64,000 nucleotides of DNA from Actinomycetes bacterium (GCA_023461275.1 JAEYMI010000029.1:1-64000); one strand, 5' to 3'. Shown: positions 33,518-42,641, counted from the first letter of the stretch. Notes: generated by a model from the sequence alone, not told the origin. Translations and numbers: made by a program.

Positions 33518-34570
33518 ATGCGGGCAATGATCGTCAAGGAGTTCCGGGAACTGCGGCGCGATCGCCGCACATTGGGTCTGCTGGTGGCACTTCCCTTGCT
33601 GCTGCTGGTCATCTTCGGTTATGCGGCAAACTTTTACGTCGATTCCGTGGACACTGCGGTCGTCGGTCCGCAGGCCAAACAGGTGGCCGCGCAATTGCCG
33701 TCGTACTTCCACGTGACCGAGGTCGACGTCGATGCCGAACGCGGCGAGGCCGAGCAGATGCTGCGGGACCGCACGGCGGGCGCGGTATTCGTCACCGGGT
33801 CGGTGCCACCGGTCGTGCTGGTCGATGGTTCCAATCTCTTTGCGGCACAGTCGACGATGGCCATCCTGAACAAGGCGGGCACCACCGTGGCCCCGGAGGT
33901 GATGTTCAATCCGGAGCTGAAGACGTCGTGGGTGATGGTGCCGGCGATCATCGGCCTGATTCTCACCTTCATCGGCACCATCATCACCAGTATCGGGCTG
34001 GTCCGCGAGCGTGAGGCGGGTACGCTCGAGCAACTCGCGGTGATGCCGATTCGCCCGAGTCAGGTGATTCTCGGCAAGATCGCGCCCTACTTTCTGCTCG
34101 CCTCGATTGACATGATCGTGGTCACCGTTCTGGGTATGCTGCTTTTCGGTGTGCCGTTCAACGGCAATGTTGGGGTCTTCGCGCTCGGTGCCGCGCTGTT
34201 CCTGTTCACCGTGCTCGGTATCGGGGTCTTCATCTCGACGATCTCGCAGACGGTCGGGCAGGCCATCCAGACCGCTTTCTTCTTCCTGATGCCGCAGATT
34301 CTGTTGTCCGGCATGATTTTTCCGCTCGACGCGATGGCTGCCGGAGTGCGTTGGATCGGCTACCTGTTGCCGCTGACCTACTTCACCATGATTTCGCAGG
34401 GAGTGATGCTGCGAGGTGCGTCCATCTCCTCGCTCTGGCTGCCACTGACCGTCCTCGCGGTGCTGGCCGTCGTCGTATTCACCGGCGCCACACTGCGTTT
34501 CCGTCGTGACCTGGCGCCGGATTCCGCTCGTCGCCGGCACGACGCTGTCGATGCCGAAGTCGCGTCATGA
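33518..34570 (+). CDS. ABC-2 type permease (YbhS/YhhJ-like)
   Basis: 350 residues. One N-terminal helix (LGLLVALPLLLLVIFGYAAN), then an extracytoplasmic stretch to about residue 145, then five more helices. IGLVREREAGTLEQLAVMPIRPSQVILGKI is the typical ABC-2 coupling segment. It is the membrane part of an exporter, with two ATPases encoded next. A protein with one TM half must dimerise. The start is fixed by a promoter whose -10 box ends seven bases before the ATG. The stop overlaps the first ATPase gene (ATGA). Confidence 0.9.
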   Translation: MRAMIVKEFRELRRDRRTLGLLVALPLLLLVIFGYAANFYVDSVDTAVVGPQAKQVAAQLPSYFHVTEVDVDAERGEAEQMLRDRTAGAVFVTGSVPPVVLVDGSNLFAAQSTMAILNKAGTTVAPEVMFNPELKTSWVMVPAIIGLILTFIGTIITSIGLVREREAGTLEQLAVMPIRPSQVILGKIAPYFLLASIDMIVVTVLGMLLFGVPFNGNVGVFALGAALFLFTVLGIGVFISTISQTVGQAIQTAFFFLMPQILLSGMIFPLDAMAAGVRWIGYLLPLTYFTMISQGVMLRGASISSLWLPLTVLAVLAVVVFTGATLRFRRDLAPDSARRRHDAVDAEVAS

Positions 34571-35412
34571 CCATCGGTGTGCGAAACGTACGGGTCGGGT
34601 TCGGCGACACCATCGCTCTCGACGACGTCACGGTGGCGGTTCCGGCGCGCTCGGTGGTCGCCGTGGTCGGGGGTGACGGGGCGGGCAAATCCACTCTGCT
34701 GCGGGTACTCGCTCGCGAAATCGCGGTCACCTCAGGCGATGTGACCGCGCCGGGTAAGTCCGAGATCGGCTATCTGCCGGCCGGTCCCGGCAGTTGGGGA
34801 GCGCTCTCGGTCCGGCAGAACCTCGACTTCGTCGCCGGAATCCATGGACTGGATCGTGCCGCCACCGCACAGCGACGCGAGGAGATGATCGACCGCGCCG
34901 GACTCCGGACGGCGGCCGACCGACCGGCCTCGGCACTGTCCGGGGGAATGCGACGCAAACTCGGCGCGGCCATGGCCATGATCCATCGGCCGCAACTGCT
35001 TCTGCTCGACGAGCCGAGCACCGGAGTGGATCCGGTCAGCCGAATTGATTTGTGGCGCCTGATCTCCGAATGCGCGGCCGCAGGAACCGCGGTGTTGATG
35101 TCCACCACGTACCTCGATGAGGCCGAACGCGCGGCCCACTTGGTGGTTCTCGAACGCGGCAGTGTCCTCACCGCCGGATCCTTCGACGACGTGCGGTCCC
35201 GATTCGCCGGCACGATCACGGTGTCGGAGCATCCGGTCCGCCCCGAATGGTCGTGGCGCCGTGGACGGCAACGGCACGAGTACTGGCCGGCCGGCAAGGT
35301 TCCCGACGGCATCCCTCCGGACGGCACTGCTGCGATACAACCCGATCTGGAGGACATCGTGATCGCGCTGTCGTTGGAACACGAACGGGCACAACAGCGG
35401 GTCGGACGATGA
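34567..35412 (+). CDS. ABC transporter ATPase 1 (canonical signature, degenerate Q- and H-loops)
   Basis: 281 residues. Walker A (GGDGAGKS, 35-42), signature LSGGM (124-128) and Walker B (LLLLDEP, 144-150) are intact. However the Q-loop Gln is Ala72 (GYLPAGPG) and the H-loop His is Thr181 (STTYLDE). It cannot carry out normal hydrolysis at its own site but supplies a good signature to the partner. Corresponds to the first half of E. coli YbhF. Overlaps the second ATPase gene by ATGA. Confidence 0.9.
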   Translation: MTIGVRNVRVGFGDTIALDDVTVAVPARSVVAVVGGDGAGKSTLLRVLAREIAVTSGDVTAPGKSEIGYLPAGPGSWGALSVRQNLDFVAGIHGLDRAATAQRREEMIDRAGLRTAADRPASALSGGMRRKLGAAMAMIHRPQLLLLDEPSTGVDPVSRIDLWRLISECAAAGTAVLMSTTYLDEAERAAHLVVLERGSVLTAGSFDDVRSRFAGTITVSEHPVRPEWSWRRGRQRHEYWPAGKVPDGIPPDGTAAIQPDLEDIVIALSLEHERAQQRVGR

Positions 35413-36266
35413 TCGCGGCCCATGCGGTCACCCGACGATTCGGTGACTTCACCGCCGTCGACGAGGTGACCATCGAGGTGGGTGCCGGTGAGGTTGTGGG
35501 CCTGTTGGGTGCCAACGGCGCCGGCAAGACCACGCTGATCCGCATGCTCCTCGGCCTGCTCGCCCCGACGACCGGCGACGTGACGTTGTTCTCCGGCCCA
35601 CCCGACCGTCTCACCCGAGCACGTCTGGGATATGTTCCGCAAAACCTCGGGCTCTACCGTGACCTGACCGTCGAGGAGAACCTCGCATTCAGCGCGAGCG
35701 TCTACGGTAGCGCGATCCCCGCGGTACCCGAAGATCTTGCGTCGCATGCGGACTCACTTGTCGGGAAGTTGCCACTCGGAGCGCAGCGGCGGGTGGCATT
35801 TCTCGTCGCGCTCGCGCACCAACCCGAGGCGCTCGTGCTCGACGAACCGACGTCGGGTGTCGATCCACTGTCTCGAGCGCGACTGTGGGACACCATCCGG
35901 GAGCAGGCCGAACGTGGGGTGGGTGTACTGGTGACCACCCACTACATGGAAGAAGCCCAGCAGTGTGATCGGCTACTTCTCATGTCCGGGGGACGCCTGG
36001 TGGTACAGGGCAGTGAAGCCGACATCATCGGCGACACCACCGCTGTCGCGGTGCGCGCTCCTGACTGGGCCGCCGCTTTTGCCGCGCTCAACTCCGCGGG
36101 AATGCCGGTCATCTTGTCCGGCACGGATATTCGTGTCGCCGATACCGATCCGGCCGCCTTACGCGCAGTGCTGTCGGCGGCACGGATCGACGCCGATCTC
36201 GCGTCCGTGCCCGCCACCATCTCCGAGCGGATGCTGGTGCTGGCCCGCGGGGCGGTGGCGACGTGA
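35409..36266 (+). CDS. ABC transporter ATPase 2 (intact catalytic motifs, degenerate signature)
   Basis: 285 residues. Walker A (GANGAGKT, 34-41), Q-loop Gln78 (GYVPQNLG), Walker B (ALVLDEP, 141-147) and H-loop His178 (TTHYMEE) are intact, whereas the signature is LPLGAQ (121-126) in place of LSGGQ. With ATPase 1 it forms a heterodimer with one consensus and one degenerate site. The ATG at 35409 overlaps the previous stop. Its long upstream frame is rejected. Its stop overlaps the TetR start (GTGA). Confidence 0.9.
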   Translation: MIAAHAVTRRFGDFTAVDEVTIEVGAGEVVGLLGANGAGKTTLIRMLLGLLAPTTGDVTLFSGPPDRLTRARLGYVPQNLGLYRDLTVEENLAFSASVYGSAIPAVPEDLASHADSLVGKLPLGAQRRVAFLVALAHQPEALVLDEPTSGVDPLSRARLWDTIREQAERGVGVLVTTHYMEEAQQCDRLLLMSGGRLVVQGSEADIIGDTTAVAVRAPDWAAAFAALNSAGMPVILSGTDIRVADTDPAALRAVLSAARIDADLASVPATISERMLVLARGAVAT

Positions 36267-36874
36267 CCGGTGGCGACATGGGTGCCCCACGTCGGCGTGG
36301 ACGTCCGGCGGGTGCGCAGACCGGAGCCGACAACAGCGCGGTGATCGTCGATGCTGCGCGAGAGCTGCTCGCGCAGAACGGTTTCGAGAAGACGACGATG
36401 CGCGCGGTCGCGGCCCGCGCAGGCGTCGATCCGGCGTTGATCCATCACTACTTCCAGAACAAGGATCGGCTGGTGTGGGAGGCCCTGCGTCCGGACCTCG
36501 ATCCCGTCGAGATCTTCGCCGGACTGCACGACGCGCCGTCGGTGGGAACCGAGTTCCTCCGGCGTGCGCTGCGGGTGTGGGAATCCGACACCGCTCGCCT
36601 CGAGCGAGGCGTGGCGGTGATCCGGGTCGCGATGACCCGCGACGACATCGCCGAGGCGTTGCGAACCTTTCAGTTCGGCATGGTCGAGTCGGCGTTGGGA
36701 TCCCTCATACCGCCCGACGACCGCGACCGTCGGATCGCGTTGATCGTGAGCCAGATGCTCGGACTGATGGTCATGCGCTACGTCCTGAGCCAACCCGACA
36801 TCACGTCGGCGTCGATCGACGAGCTGGCGGCAGACCTCGGCCCCGTCATCGACCTTCTCGTGGCAGGGCGTTAG
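36263..36874 (+). CDS. TetR-family regulator of the ABC exporter operon (CecR-like)
   Basis: 203 residues. HTH at about 25-70 (IVDAARELLAQNGFEKTTMRAVAARAGVDPALIHHYFQNKDRLVWEAL), then a ligand domain. GTG start overlapping the ATPase 2 stop. A TetR gene coupled to a YbhF/YbhS-like exporter matches E. coli CecR-ybhGFSR, but the membrane fusion protein YbhG is absent, as expected in a monoderm lineage. It should bind the inverted repeat at 33482-33500. Confidence 0.87.
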   Translation: MTGGDMGAPRRRGRPAGAQTGADNSAVIVDAARELLAQNGFEKTTMRAVAARAGVDPALIHHYFQNKDRLVWEALRPDLDPVEIFAGLHDAPSVGTEFLRRALRVWESDTARLERGVAVIRVAMTRDDIAEALRTFQFGMVESALGSLIPPDDRDRRIALIVSQMLGLMVMRYVLSQPDITSASIDELAADLGPVIDLLVAGR

Positions 36875-36883
36875 ATATCACCT

Positions 36884-37813
36884 ATGACGGGGAACGGCGG
36901 TGTGAACGAACCGTCGGCCACCTCGCGCAGCGGTCTGGTCTACGGGTTCCTCGCCTACCTGTTGTGGGGATTCTTTCCGCTCTATTGGCCGCTGCTGGAA
37001 CCGGCGTCGCCGTGGGAGATCCTGGCGCACCGCATCGTGTGGTCGTTGGTGTTCTGCCTCGGACTGCTCGCGGTGACCCGCACATGGCGGTCCTATGCGC
37101 TGATCTTCTCCAGGCCTCGACAGCTGATGCTGTTGGCCGCGGCGTCGGTGGTGATCACTCTCAACTGGGGCGGCTTCATCTGGGCGGTCAACAACGGGCA
37201 CGTCGTCGAAACGTCGTTGGGCTACTTCATCAATCCGCTGGTGACCGTTCTCCTGGGTGTCGTGGTGCTCGGCGAGCGGTTACGGCCCATGCAGTGGACG
37301 GCCGTCGCGCTGGGCGCGGTCGCCGTGCTGGTGCTCAGCGTCGACAACGGCGGACCCCCGTGGGTCGCGCTGCTGCTCGCATTCAGTTTCGCCACATACG
37401 GATTCATCAAGAAGCGCGTCAACCTGGGCACCGTTGAGGCGTTGTCGGTGGAGACCACGATCCTGACCCCGTTCGCGCTGGCGTACCTGGTCTTCCTTCA
37501 GCTGACCGGCTCGCTCGCCTTCGGCCACCACGGGGCGGTCAACACCGCGCTGCTCATCGGTACCGGCGTGGTCACCGCGATCCCGCTGCTGCTGTTCGGA
37601 GCGGCGGCGACCCGACTGTCGTTGACGACGATCGGATTGCTGCAGTACCTGGTCCCGGTCATCCAGTTCATCTTGGGTCTGACGGTCTTCGGTGAGCAGA
37701 TGGGTGCGGCGCGATGGATCGGTTTCACGCTGGTCTGGTGTGCGCTGACCATCTTCACCGTCGACGGATTACGTTCTCGCCGAACCGAAGTCGTCGTCGA
37801 TCAGGTGCCCTGA
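36884..37813 (+). CDS. rarD: RarD-type EamA-family transporter
   Basis: 309 residues with about ten membrane helices in two EamA repeats. YGFLAYLLWGFFPLYWPLL and EILAHRIVWS are typical of RarD, predicted to export or import an unknown small molecule. A TAGATA box that overlaps the upstream TetR stop codon ends seven bases before the ATG, so a leaderless start inside the 3' end of the upstream gene is plausible. Confidence 0.9.
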   Translation: MTGNGGVNEPSATSRSGLVYGFLAYLLWGFFPLYWPLLEPASPWEILAHRIVWSLVFCLGLLAVTRTWRSYALIFSRPRQLMLLAAASVVITLNWGGFIWAVNNGHVVETSLGYFINPLVTVLLGVVVLGERLRPMQWTAVALGAVAVLVLSVDNGGPPWVALLLAFSFATYGFIKKRVNLGTVEALSVETTILTPFALAYLVFLQLTGSLAFGHHGAVNTALLIGTGVVTAIPLLLFGAAATRLSLTTIGLLQYLVPVIQFILGLTVFGEQMGAARWIGFTLVWCALTIFTVDGLRSRRTEVVVDQVP

Positions 37814-37878
37814 CGCTCGTCGTCGGGTGGCTCTTCCAGGCCTCCGCGAGCTCGTCGTTCGTTACGACGTTTCATATC

Positions 37879-37898
37879 AGTAGACAAAGTGTCACACG
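37879..37898. promoter_or_regulatory. Shared 20-bp promoter element, copy 1 (dmm side)
   Basis: This stretch is identical at 19 of 20 positions to 45249-45268 upstream of glnT. It contains GTAGACAAAG and CACACG. It is 150 bp upstream of the cupin gene and overlaps the first GlnR half-box. Probably bound by the operon's XRE-cupin regulator, which is inference. Confidence 0.6.
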
Positions 37899-37927
37899 CT
37901 GAAATAGCTCTGTCACGAAGCGGAAAC
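37891..37927 (+). promoter_or_regulatory. Tandem GlnR box upstream of the methylamine operon
   Basis: The pattern is GTCAC-N5-GAAAT-N6-GTCAC-N6-GAAAC. The second half (GTCAC-GAAGCG-GAAAC, 37912-37927) is a perfect match to the actinobacterial gTnAC-n6-GaAAC consensus. The first is one base short in its spacer. The last box runs into CATACT (37927-37932), a good -10 element, as expected for GlnR activation under nitrogen limitation. Confidence 0.72.
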
Positions 37928-38047
37928 ATACTGGGGGTCTCATTAGAGGGAACAAAGTTTCCTATCGTTATTCACCCTTACGACACCCACGAATGCGGCC
38001 CTGGCCGGCCGTTTTCGTCCGTCGAGCACAGTATGGAGGAGATCCGC

Positions 38048-38431
38048 ATGACCGTCGACAGCACCACCGCTCTTGAGTTCCGGGTCACATCAGGCGCCTG
38101 GACCAACCTGCCCAAGATGCCCGACGAGGAGTACCCCGGCACCCAGGGCTTCATCGGCGACGTCTACGAGAACCCCGACGACAGCGTCATGTGCAGCGGC
38201 TACTTCGAACTGCGCCACACCGACGCGCCGCTGTACTACGAGTACGAATACGACGAGATGAAGGTCGTTCTCGAGGGCGAGTTCCTGTTGGAGAACAAGG
38301 AGACCGGCCAGACGTTGGTCGCCAAGGCCAAGGATGCGATCTTCTTCCCCAAGGGCTCCAAGATCTACTTCAGCACCCCGAGCTACGCGCTGGCCTTCTA
38401 CGCAGGCCACCGCGACGCGACCCTGCTCTGA
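38048..38431 (+). CDS. EutQ-like cupin protein at the head of the methylamine operon
   Basis: 127 residues, one cupin barrel (YYEYEYDEMKVVLEGEFLLENKETGQ, then AKAKDAIFFPKGSKIYFST). The sequence resembles the cupin of EutQ and related ethanolamine or amine proteins. The usual metal-binding His positions are mostly Tyr or Glu, so metal binding is doubtful. GGAGGAG lies nine bases before the ATG. First gene of the operon, with a leader of about 110 nt after the GlnR-linked promoter. Role unknown, perhaps stabilising the monooxygenase. Confidence 0.72.
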   Translation: MTVDSTTALEFRVTSGAWTNLPKMPDEEYPGTQGFIGDVYENPDDSVMCSGYFELRHTDAPLYYEYEYDEMKVVLEGEFLLENKETGQTLVAKAKDAIFFPKGSKIYFSTPSYALAFYAGHRDATLL

Positions 38432-38436
38432 CGCCG

Positions 38437-39006
38437 ATGTCGCAGATCGCTTACTCGAGTGTTCCGGCGTGGGCCCGCCCGGACTCGGATGATGCTGGGC
38501 AGCAGGGGTGCCCAGCATCACCTGACCTGACGGGATCGTCGTACCTGCTCGTCGGCGTCGGTGACGCCGGACGGGCGGCCACTGCCGAACTACGTGGTCG
38601 CCTGCCCGACGTTCCGGTCACCGTCGTGATCGCCGACGACGCCGAATCCGCGCTCTCCGCAACGCAATCGGCCATTGCCGAGTCGACAGTGGGTGTCCGA
38701 GTGGCGATCTGCGGCCCGGTGGGCGCATGCCTGCGGCTGCGAGGGGTGGCGGTGGCGGCCGGACTCGAAGACGACGAGATCACCGTGACCCCCTGCGGCA
38801 CCGCCGATATCGACGTGTTCTGTTCCCATTGCGGAGCGGTGACGTCGGCGGTCGCCGCGATCGACGACGTGGTGACCTGTACCGGATGTGCACGCAATCT
38901 GCTCGTCTACCACCATGTCTCGCGGCGAACCGGGCACTACCTGGGATTCATGGTCGACGCCGAGACATCGAACCCGAGCATCGTCGCGACAAGTGGAAGG
39001 CAGTGA
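38437..39006 (+). CDS. dmmA: DmmA-type subunit of dimethylamine monooxygenase (copy A1)
   Basis: 189 residues. A Rossmann-like N-terminal part (SSYLLVGVGDAG) is followed by a zinc ribbon with Cys129, Cys132, Cys148 and Cys151 (CX2CX15CX2C). This layout matches the DmmA family, the small subunit of the three-part dimethylamine monooxygenase. ATG at 38437, five bases after the cupin stop. The same domain recurs fused to the C-terminus of the next-but-one protein. Confidence 0.78.
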   Translation: MSQIAYSSVPAWARPDSDDAGQQGCPASPDLTGSSYLLVGVGDAGRAATAELRGRLPDVPVTVVIADDAESALSATQSAIAESTVGVRVAICGPVGACLRLRGVAVAAGLEDDEITVTPCGTADIDVFCSHCGAVTSAVAAIDDVVTCTGCARNLLVYHHVSRRTGHYLGFMVDAETSNPSIVATSGRQ

Positions 39007-39007
39007 G

Positions 39008-40033
39008 ATGACCACCGTTGACCTGGGCAGCGCCGACCTCCAGGCCACATCGGCGCAGAGCACATCGGCGCCGGGCACGAAGGCTCCGGGCGCGGCGCTG
39101 CTCGAGTGCGAAGTCGTCGGCATCTCCCAATCCGCGCCGGCCATCAAGTCATTCACCATCGCCGCATCCAAGGGTGCCGAACTGCCCGGCTACGTCGCGG
39201 GCAGTCATCTGGTGGTACACACTGCGGCAGGTGCGAACGCCTACAGCCTGACCGGCGACGGACTGCGCCCCACCGAGTACACCTTCTCGGTGCTGCGGGT
39301 CGCCGACGGTCATGGCGGCTCCACCTGGTTGCACGACTCGGTAGTGGTCGGCGACATTCTGCGTATCCAGCCGCCGCGCAGCGCATTCGCGCCGATCGCC
39401 CGCGCCACCAAACATCTCCTCGTCGCAGGCGGGATCGGGGTCACCCCGATGGTCTCGCACCTGCGAGCCGCACAGCGATGGGGCCGAAATGTTCAGGTGC
39501 TGTACGCCTTTCGGGACGGTCACGGCGCGCATATCGACGACATCGTCGCACTTGCGGGCCGAGCGGCCGAACTCTACACCGATCGGTCGTCGTTCCTCGA
39601 GCGATTGTCGGGCGAACTGCGCACCCAGCCGGTCGGCACCCACCTCTACGTGTGCGGACCGGCCGCGATGATCGACGCCGTCGTCGACGCGGCACATGCC
39701 GCTGGATGGCCAGAGTCGCGAATTCACTTCGAACGCTTCGGTATCGACGCCCTCGACGCGGGTGATCCGTTCCGCGCGGAACTGACCGAGTCCGGTACCA
39801 GCATCGAGGTCGCGTCGGGCGTCAGCCTCCTCGAAGCACTGGAGGCCACCGGCATCGACGTCCCCAACCTGTGCCGTCAAGGGGTCTGCGGCGAATGCCG
39901 ACTCCCGGTGTCCGGCGGCAGCCCGCTGCACCGCGACATGTTCCTCACCGACGACGAGAAGGCGAGCGGCGACGCGATCATGCCGTGCGTCTCCCGTGCC
40001 TGCGCCGGTGCCACTCTCGAACTGCCCTTGTGA
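39008..40033 (+). CDS. dmmB: DmmB-type PDR/VanB reductase (copy B1)
   Basis: 341 residues. An NAD(P)H and flavin domain (YSLTGDG ... LLVAGGIGVTPMVSHLRAA) is followed by a C-terminal plant-type [2Fe-2S] domain (VPNLCRQGVCGECRLPVSGG, then MPCVSRA). It passes electrons from NAD(P)H to the heme oxygenase component. An Ala/Ser-rich N-terminal linker of about 30 residues is poorly conserved. ATG at 39008 right after the dmmA stop. Confidence 0.85.
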   Translation: MTTVDLGSADLQATSAQSTSAPGTKAPGAALLECEVVGISQSAPAIKSFTIAASKGAELPGYVAGSHLVVHTAAGANAYSLTGDGLRPTEYTFSVLRVADGHGGSTWLHDSVVVGDILRIQPPRSAFAPIARATKHLLVAGGIGVTPMVSHLRAAQRWGRNVQVLYAFRDGHGAHIDDIVALAGRAAELYTDRSSFLERLSGELRTQPVGTHLYVCGPAAMIDAVVDAAHAAGWPESRIHFERFGIDALDAGDPFRAELTESGTSIEVASGVSLLEALEATGIDVPNLCRQGVCGECRLPVSGGSPLHRDMFLTDDEKASGDAIMPCVSRACAGATLELPL

Positions 40034-40050
40034 ACCGACTGGAGTCAACC

Positions 40051-41625
40051 GTGACCACGCTCGAAACACCCAGCGTCACCCGGTCATACGTGCCGGGTTT
40101 CCCGTTTCCGTTCGTCGACGACCACTACCGGTACAGCACCAACGTCGAGCCCGCCGACCATTCGGTGACCACCGCGGGCGGGCAATGGGGCGACTCGGTG
40201 GTCGTTGTCGACGATGACTACCGGCACGAACTCGACGAGCGGGCAAGCATTCTCGAGGCGGATCCATCGCGGTACGCCGTGCTACCGCATATGCAGCCCG
40301 CCGCGTGGGACGCCATGCTCACCCTGATGCGTGAACTGGCCGCGGCGTATCCCGCGACCATGCGGTTGACCGCGCTCGACGATGACCGCTGGCGCTGGGA
40401 GAACGATCTGCTCTGCGAGCGCCTGGAATTCCGCTACGGCGACGTCACCACGCTGCCCGCGGAGCCGTTGCGCTACATCGGAACTCAGGTGCAGGAAGAC
40501 ATCGCGCTGCTCGACCAGCGCGCCGGCGAACTCTTCGTCGACGGGGGACTGATCTCCTTTGCCGCCGACTGGAGCTTCGGCTTCGACGTCGGCATGAGCT
40601 TCCTGGAGATCCACGGGCCGGTGCCCCGGGTCCGCAAAGAAGGCGTGATCACCCGCGCCCACGAATTCATCAAACGACTGCAACCGCACGCACCGTACCG
40701 ACGCACCAACTGGACGATGACCATCGGGCGTCGACTCGACGTCTCCACCGAGCGGTACCCCGACTGGGGCCCGGACCGGGAGATGATCCAGCACGTCGAC
40801 GACGAGACCTTCGGCCGACTGGTCCACCTACGCGTCGAGGTTCAGCACCTCATCCGGCTGCCCGAATCCGGCGCCATCATGTTCCTGATCCGCACCTACA
40901 TGCTGCCGTTCGAACAGCTCGCCGGCGTCGATGCCTGGCGCACCCGGACCGCCGAGGTGCTCGCCGAATTGCCCGACGACATGGCCGATTACAAGGGCAT
41001 CATCAAGTACCGCAGCCGGGCCGCGCAGTGGTTGACCGACCATGCAGCGCTGAACGACCATCTGGGGCTGGATGAGCATGCGCCTCAAACGGCTGTGGCC
41101 GAGGTCGAGGCCGAACGCAACGGGATGCCCGTGTGGCCGTCGACTCCGCCGGCGGTCGACGTCGATGCCCGCGCCTTTCTGATCATCGCCATCGGCGGTG
41201 ACCCGCAGACCGCACACGTGTCCCGAACGTGGGTGGGCACCGCGGAGACCGTTGGTCCCACCCGACTGCTGGTGCTCGACGCACTCGATGTCGATCACGA
41301 TCGGGCCGCGCTGGAGCAAGCGCTGGGGGAGACCTCGGTCGGGAGCCGGATCATGGTGGTGGGCAGTCAGTTCGACGTTCTCACCGCGCTGTCGATGGCT
41401 CGCGCACAGGGCGCCATCGCGTCCGAACTGGCAGCCTTCGTGACCAGCACCGCAGACCTCGGCGTCTACTGCGCGCACTGCGCGAACACCTCTCGCGTCA
41501 CCGCGGCGGTCGGAGACGTAGTCAGCTGCCCTGGTTGCGCGCGCTCCATCGAGATCCACGAACACCATTCAGCAAGCCGCGGAAGCTTTCTCGCATCCGC
41601 ATCCGACGCGCGGGAGCTCTCATGA
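40051..41625 (+). CDS. Heme-dependent N-demethylase fused to a DmmA domain (C1::A2)
   Basis: 524 residues with two parts. Residues about 10-330 are a DUF3445 heme-dependent oxidative N-demethylase, the DmmC type (PFPFVDDHYRYSTNVEPADH, MQPAAWDAMLTLMREL, FIKRLQPHAPYRRTNW). Residues about 355-510 repeat the DmmA fold, with Cys474, Cys477, Cys493 and Cys496 at the same CX2CX15CX2C spacing as the stand-alone DmmA. I chose the GTG at 40051 because GGAG lies six bases upstream. A GTG at 40030 overlapping the previous stop is the alternative. It overlaps the next gene by ATGA. The fusion is exactly where two tandem A-B-C units would meet. Confidence 0.83.
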   Translation: MTTLETPSVTRSYVPGFPFPFVDDHYRYSTNVEPADHSVTTAGGQWGDSVVVVDDDYRHELDERASILEADPSRYAVLPHMQPAAWDAMLTLMRELAAAYPATMRLTALDDDRWRWENDLLCERLEFRYGDVTTLPAEPLRYIGTQVQEDIALLDQRAGELFVDGGLISFAADWSFGFDVGMSFLEIHGPVPRVRKEGVITRAHEFIKRLQPHAPYRRTNWTMTIGRRLDVSTERYPDWGPDREMIQHVDDETFGRLVHLRVEVQHLIRLPESGAIMFLIRTYMLPFEQLAGVDAWRTRTAEVLAELPDDMADYKGIIKYRSRAAQWLTDHAALNDHLGLDEHAPQTAVAEVEAERNGMPVWPSTPPAVDVDARAFLIIAIGGDPQTAHVSRTWVGTAETVGPTRLLVLDALDVDHDRAALEQALGETSVGSRIMVVGSQFDVLTALSMARAQGAIASELAAFVTSTADLGVYCAHCANTSRVTAAVGDVVSCPGCARSIEIHEHHSASRGSFLASASDARELS

Positions 41626-42614
41626 CCGTCACCGCACCACCGCACGCGCATCTGCACCCCACCTACCAGACGGCCACCCGCACCATGCGGGTCGTCGAGG
41701 TGACGCCGCTGACCGGGCAGATCACGCACTTCCGGTTCGCACCCGACGTCGACGCCGCATCGCTGCTCACGCCGTTTCAGCCGGGCAGTCACCTGATCGT
41801 CACCGCCGGCGACCATCGCAACGCCTACTCACTCGTCGACGACGGCATGTACCCGACGTCGTACGGCATCTCGGTCCTGCGCCGCGGCGAAGGTGGCGGC
41901 TCGGACTGGTTGCACGACAACCTCGTCGAAGGTTCTGAAGTCGAAATCGAGGGCCCGCGTTCGATGTTCGCGCCGGTCTCCGATCAGCGTCACGCAGTGC
42001 TGATCGCCGGTGGCATCGGTGTCACACCGGTCCTGTCGCATGCTCGTGCCGCGGTGCGCGACGGGCGCAGCGCCGAGATCATCTACTCGTATCGTCCGGG
42101 CCACGCCGCCCACCTCGACGACCTGCGGTCACTGGCCGAGCATCCGGGCGTCACGCTGCACGAGGCCACCGGAGTCGACGAGACCATCGCGCTGCTGACT
42201 GAGCGTCTCGCGGTCCAGCCGCTCGGCACGCACGCCTATGCGTGCGGGCCGGCCCCGCTGCTCGAGACCTATCAGCAGATCACCGCCACCTGCGGGTGGC
42301 CCAGCGCCCGAGTACATCTCGAGCGATTCGCCGCGCCCGAACAAGACCCGGGCGATCCGTTCAGCGCCACCCTCGGCACCGATGGCGCGGTCATCGACGT
42401 GCCTGCGGGTGTTTCGCTGCTGCAGCGACTCCTCGATCACGGAGTGGCCGTGCCCAACCTCTGCCGCCAAGGTGTCTGTGGCGAGTGCCGCATCCCGGTC
42501 CGCGCGGGCACCATCACCCACCGCGACTTCGTGCTCTCCGACGAGGAGAAGGCAGCCGGTGACAGCATGCTGTGCTGCGTCTCCCGCGGCACCGATCTCC
42601 AACTCGACCTCTGA
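41622..42614 (+). CDS. DmmB-type PDR/VanB reductase (copy B2)
   Basis: 330 residues, same layout as the reductase at 39008: flavin/NAD domain (NAYSLVDDG, LIAGGIGVTPVLSHARAA) and C-terminal [2Fe-2S] domain (VPNLCRQGVCGECRIPVRAG, MLCCVSRG). The two are clear paralogs, and copy B2 lacks the Ala/Ser-rich extension of B1. It would serve the second demethylase. ATG overlaps the C1::A2 stop. Confidence 0.85.
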   Translation: MTVTAPPHAHLHPTYQTATRTMRVVEVTPLTGQITHFRFAPDVDAASLLTPFQPGSHLIVTAGDHRNAYSLVDDGMYPTSYGISVLRRGEGGGSDWLHDNLVEGSEVEIEGPRSMFAPVSDQRHAVLIAGGIGVTPVLSHARAAVRDGRSAEIIYSYRPGHAAHLDDLRSLAEHPGVTLHEATGVDETIALLTERLAVQPLGTHAYACGPAPLLETYQQITATCGWPSARVHLERFAAPEQDPGDPFSATLGTDGAVIDVPAGVSLLQRLLDHGVAVPNLCRQGVCGECRIPVRAGTITHRDFVLSDEEKAAGDSMLCCVSRGTDLQLDL

Positions 42615-42641
42615 CACCCTCAACCGAAGACGGGGAAACCG

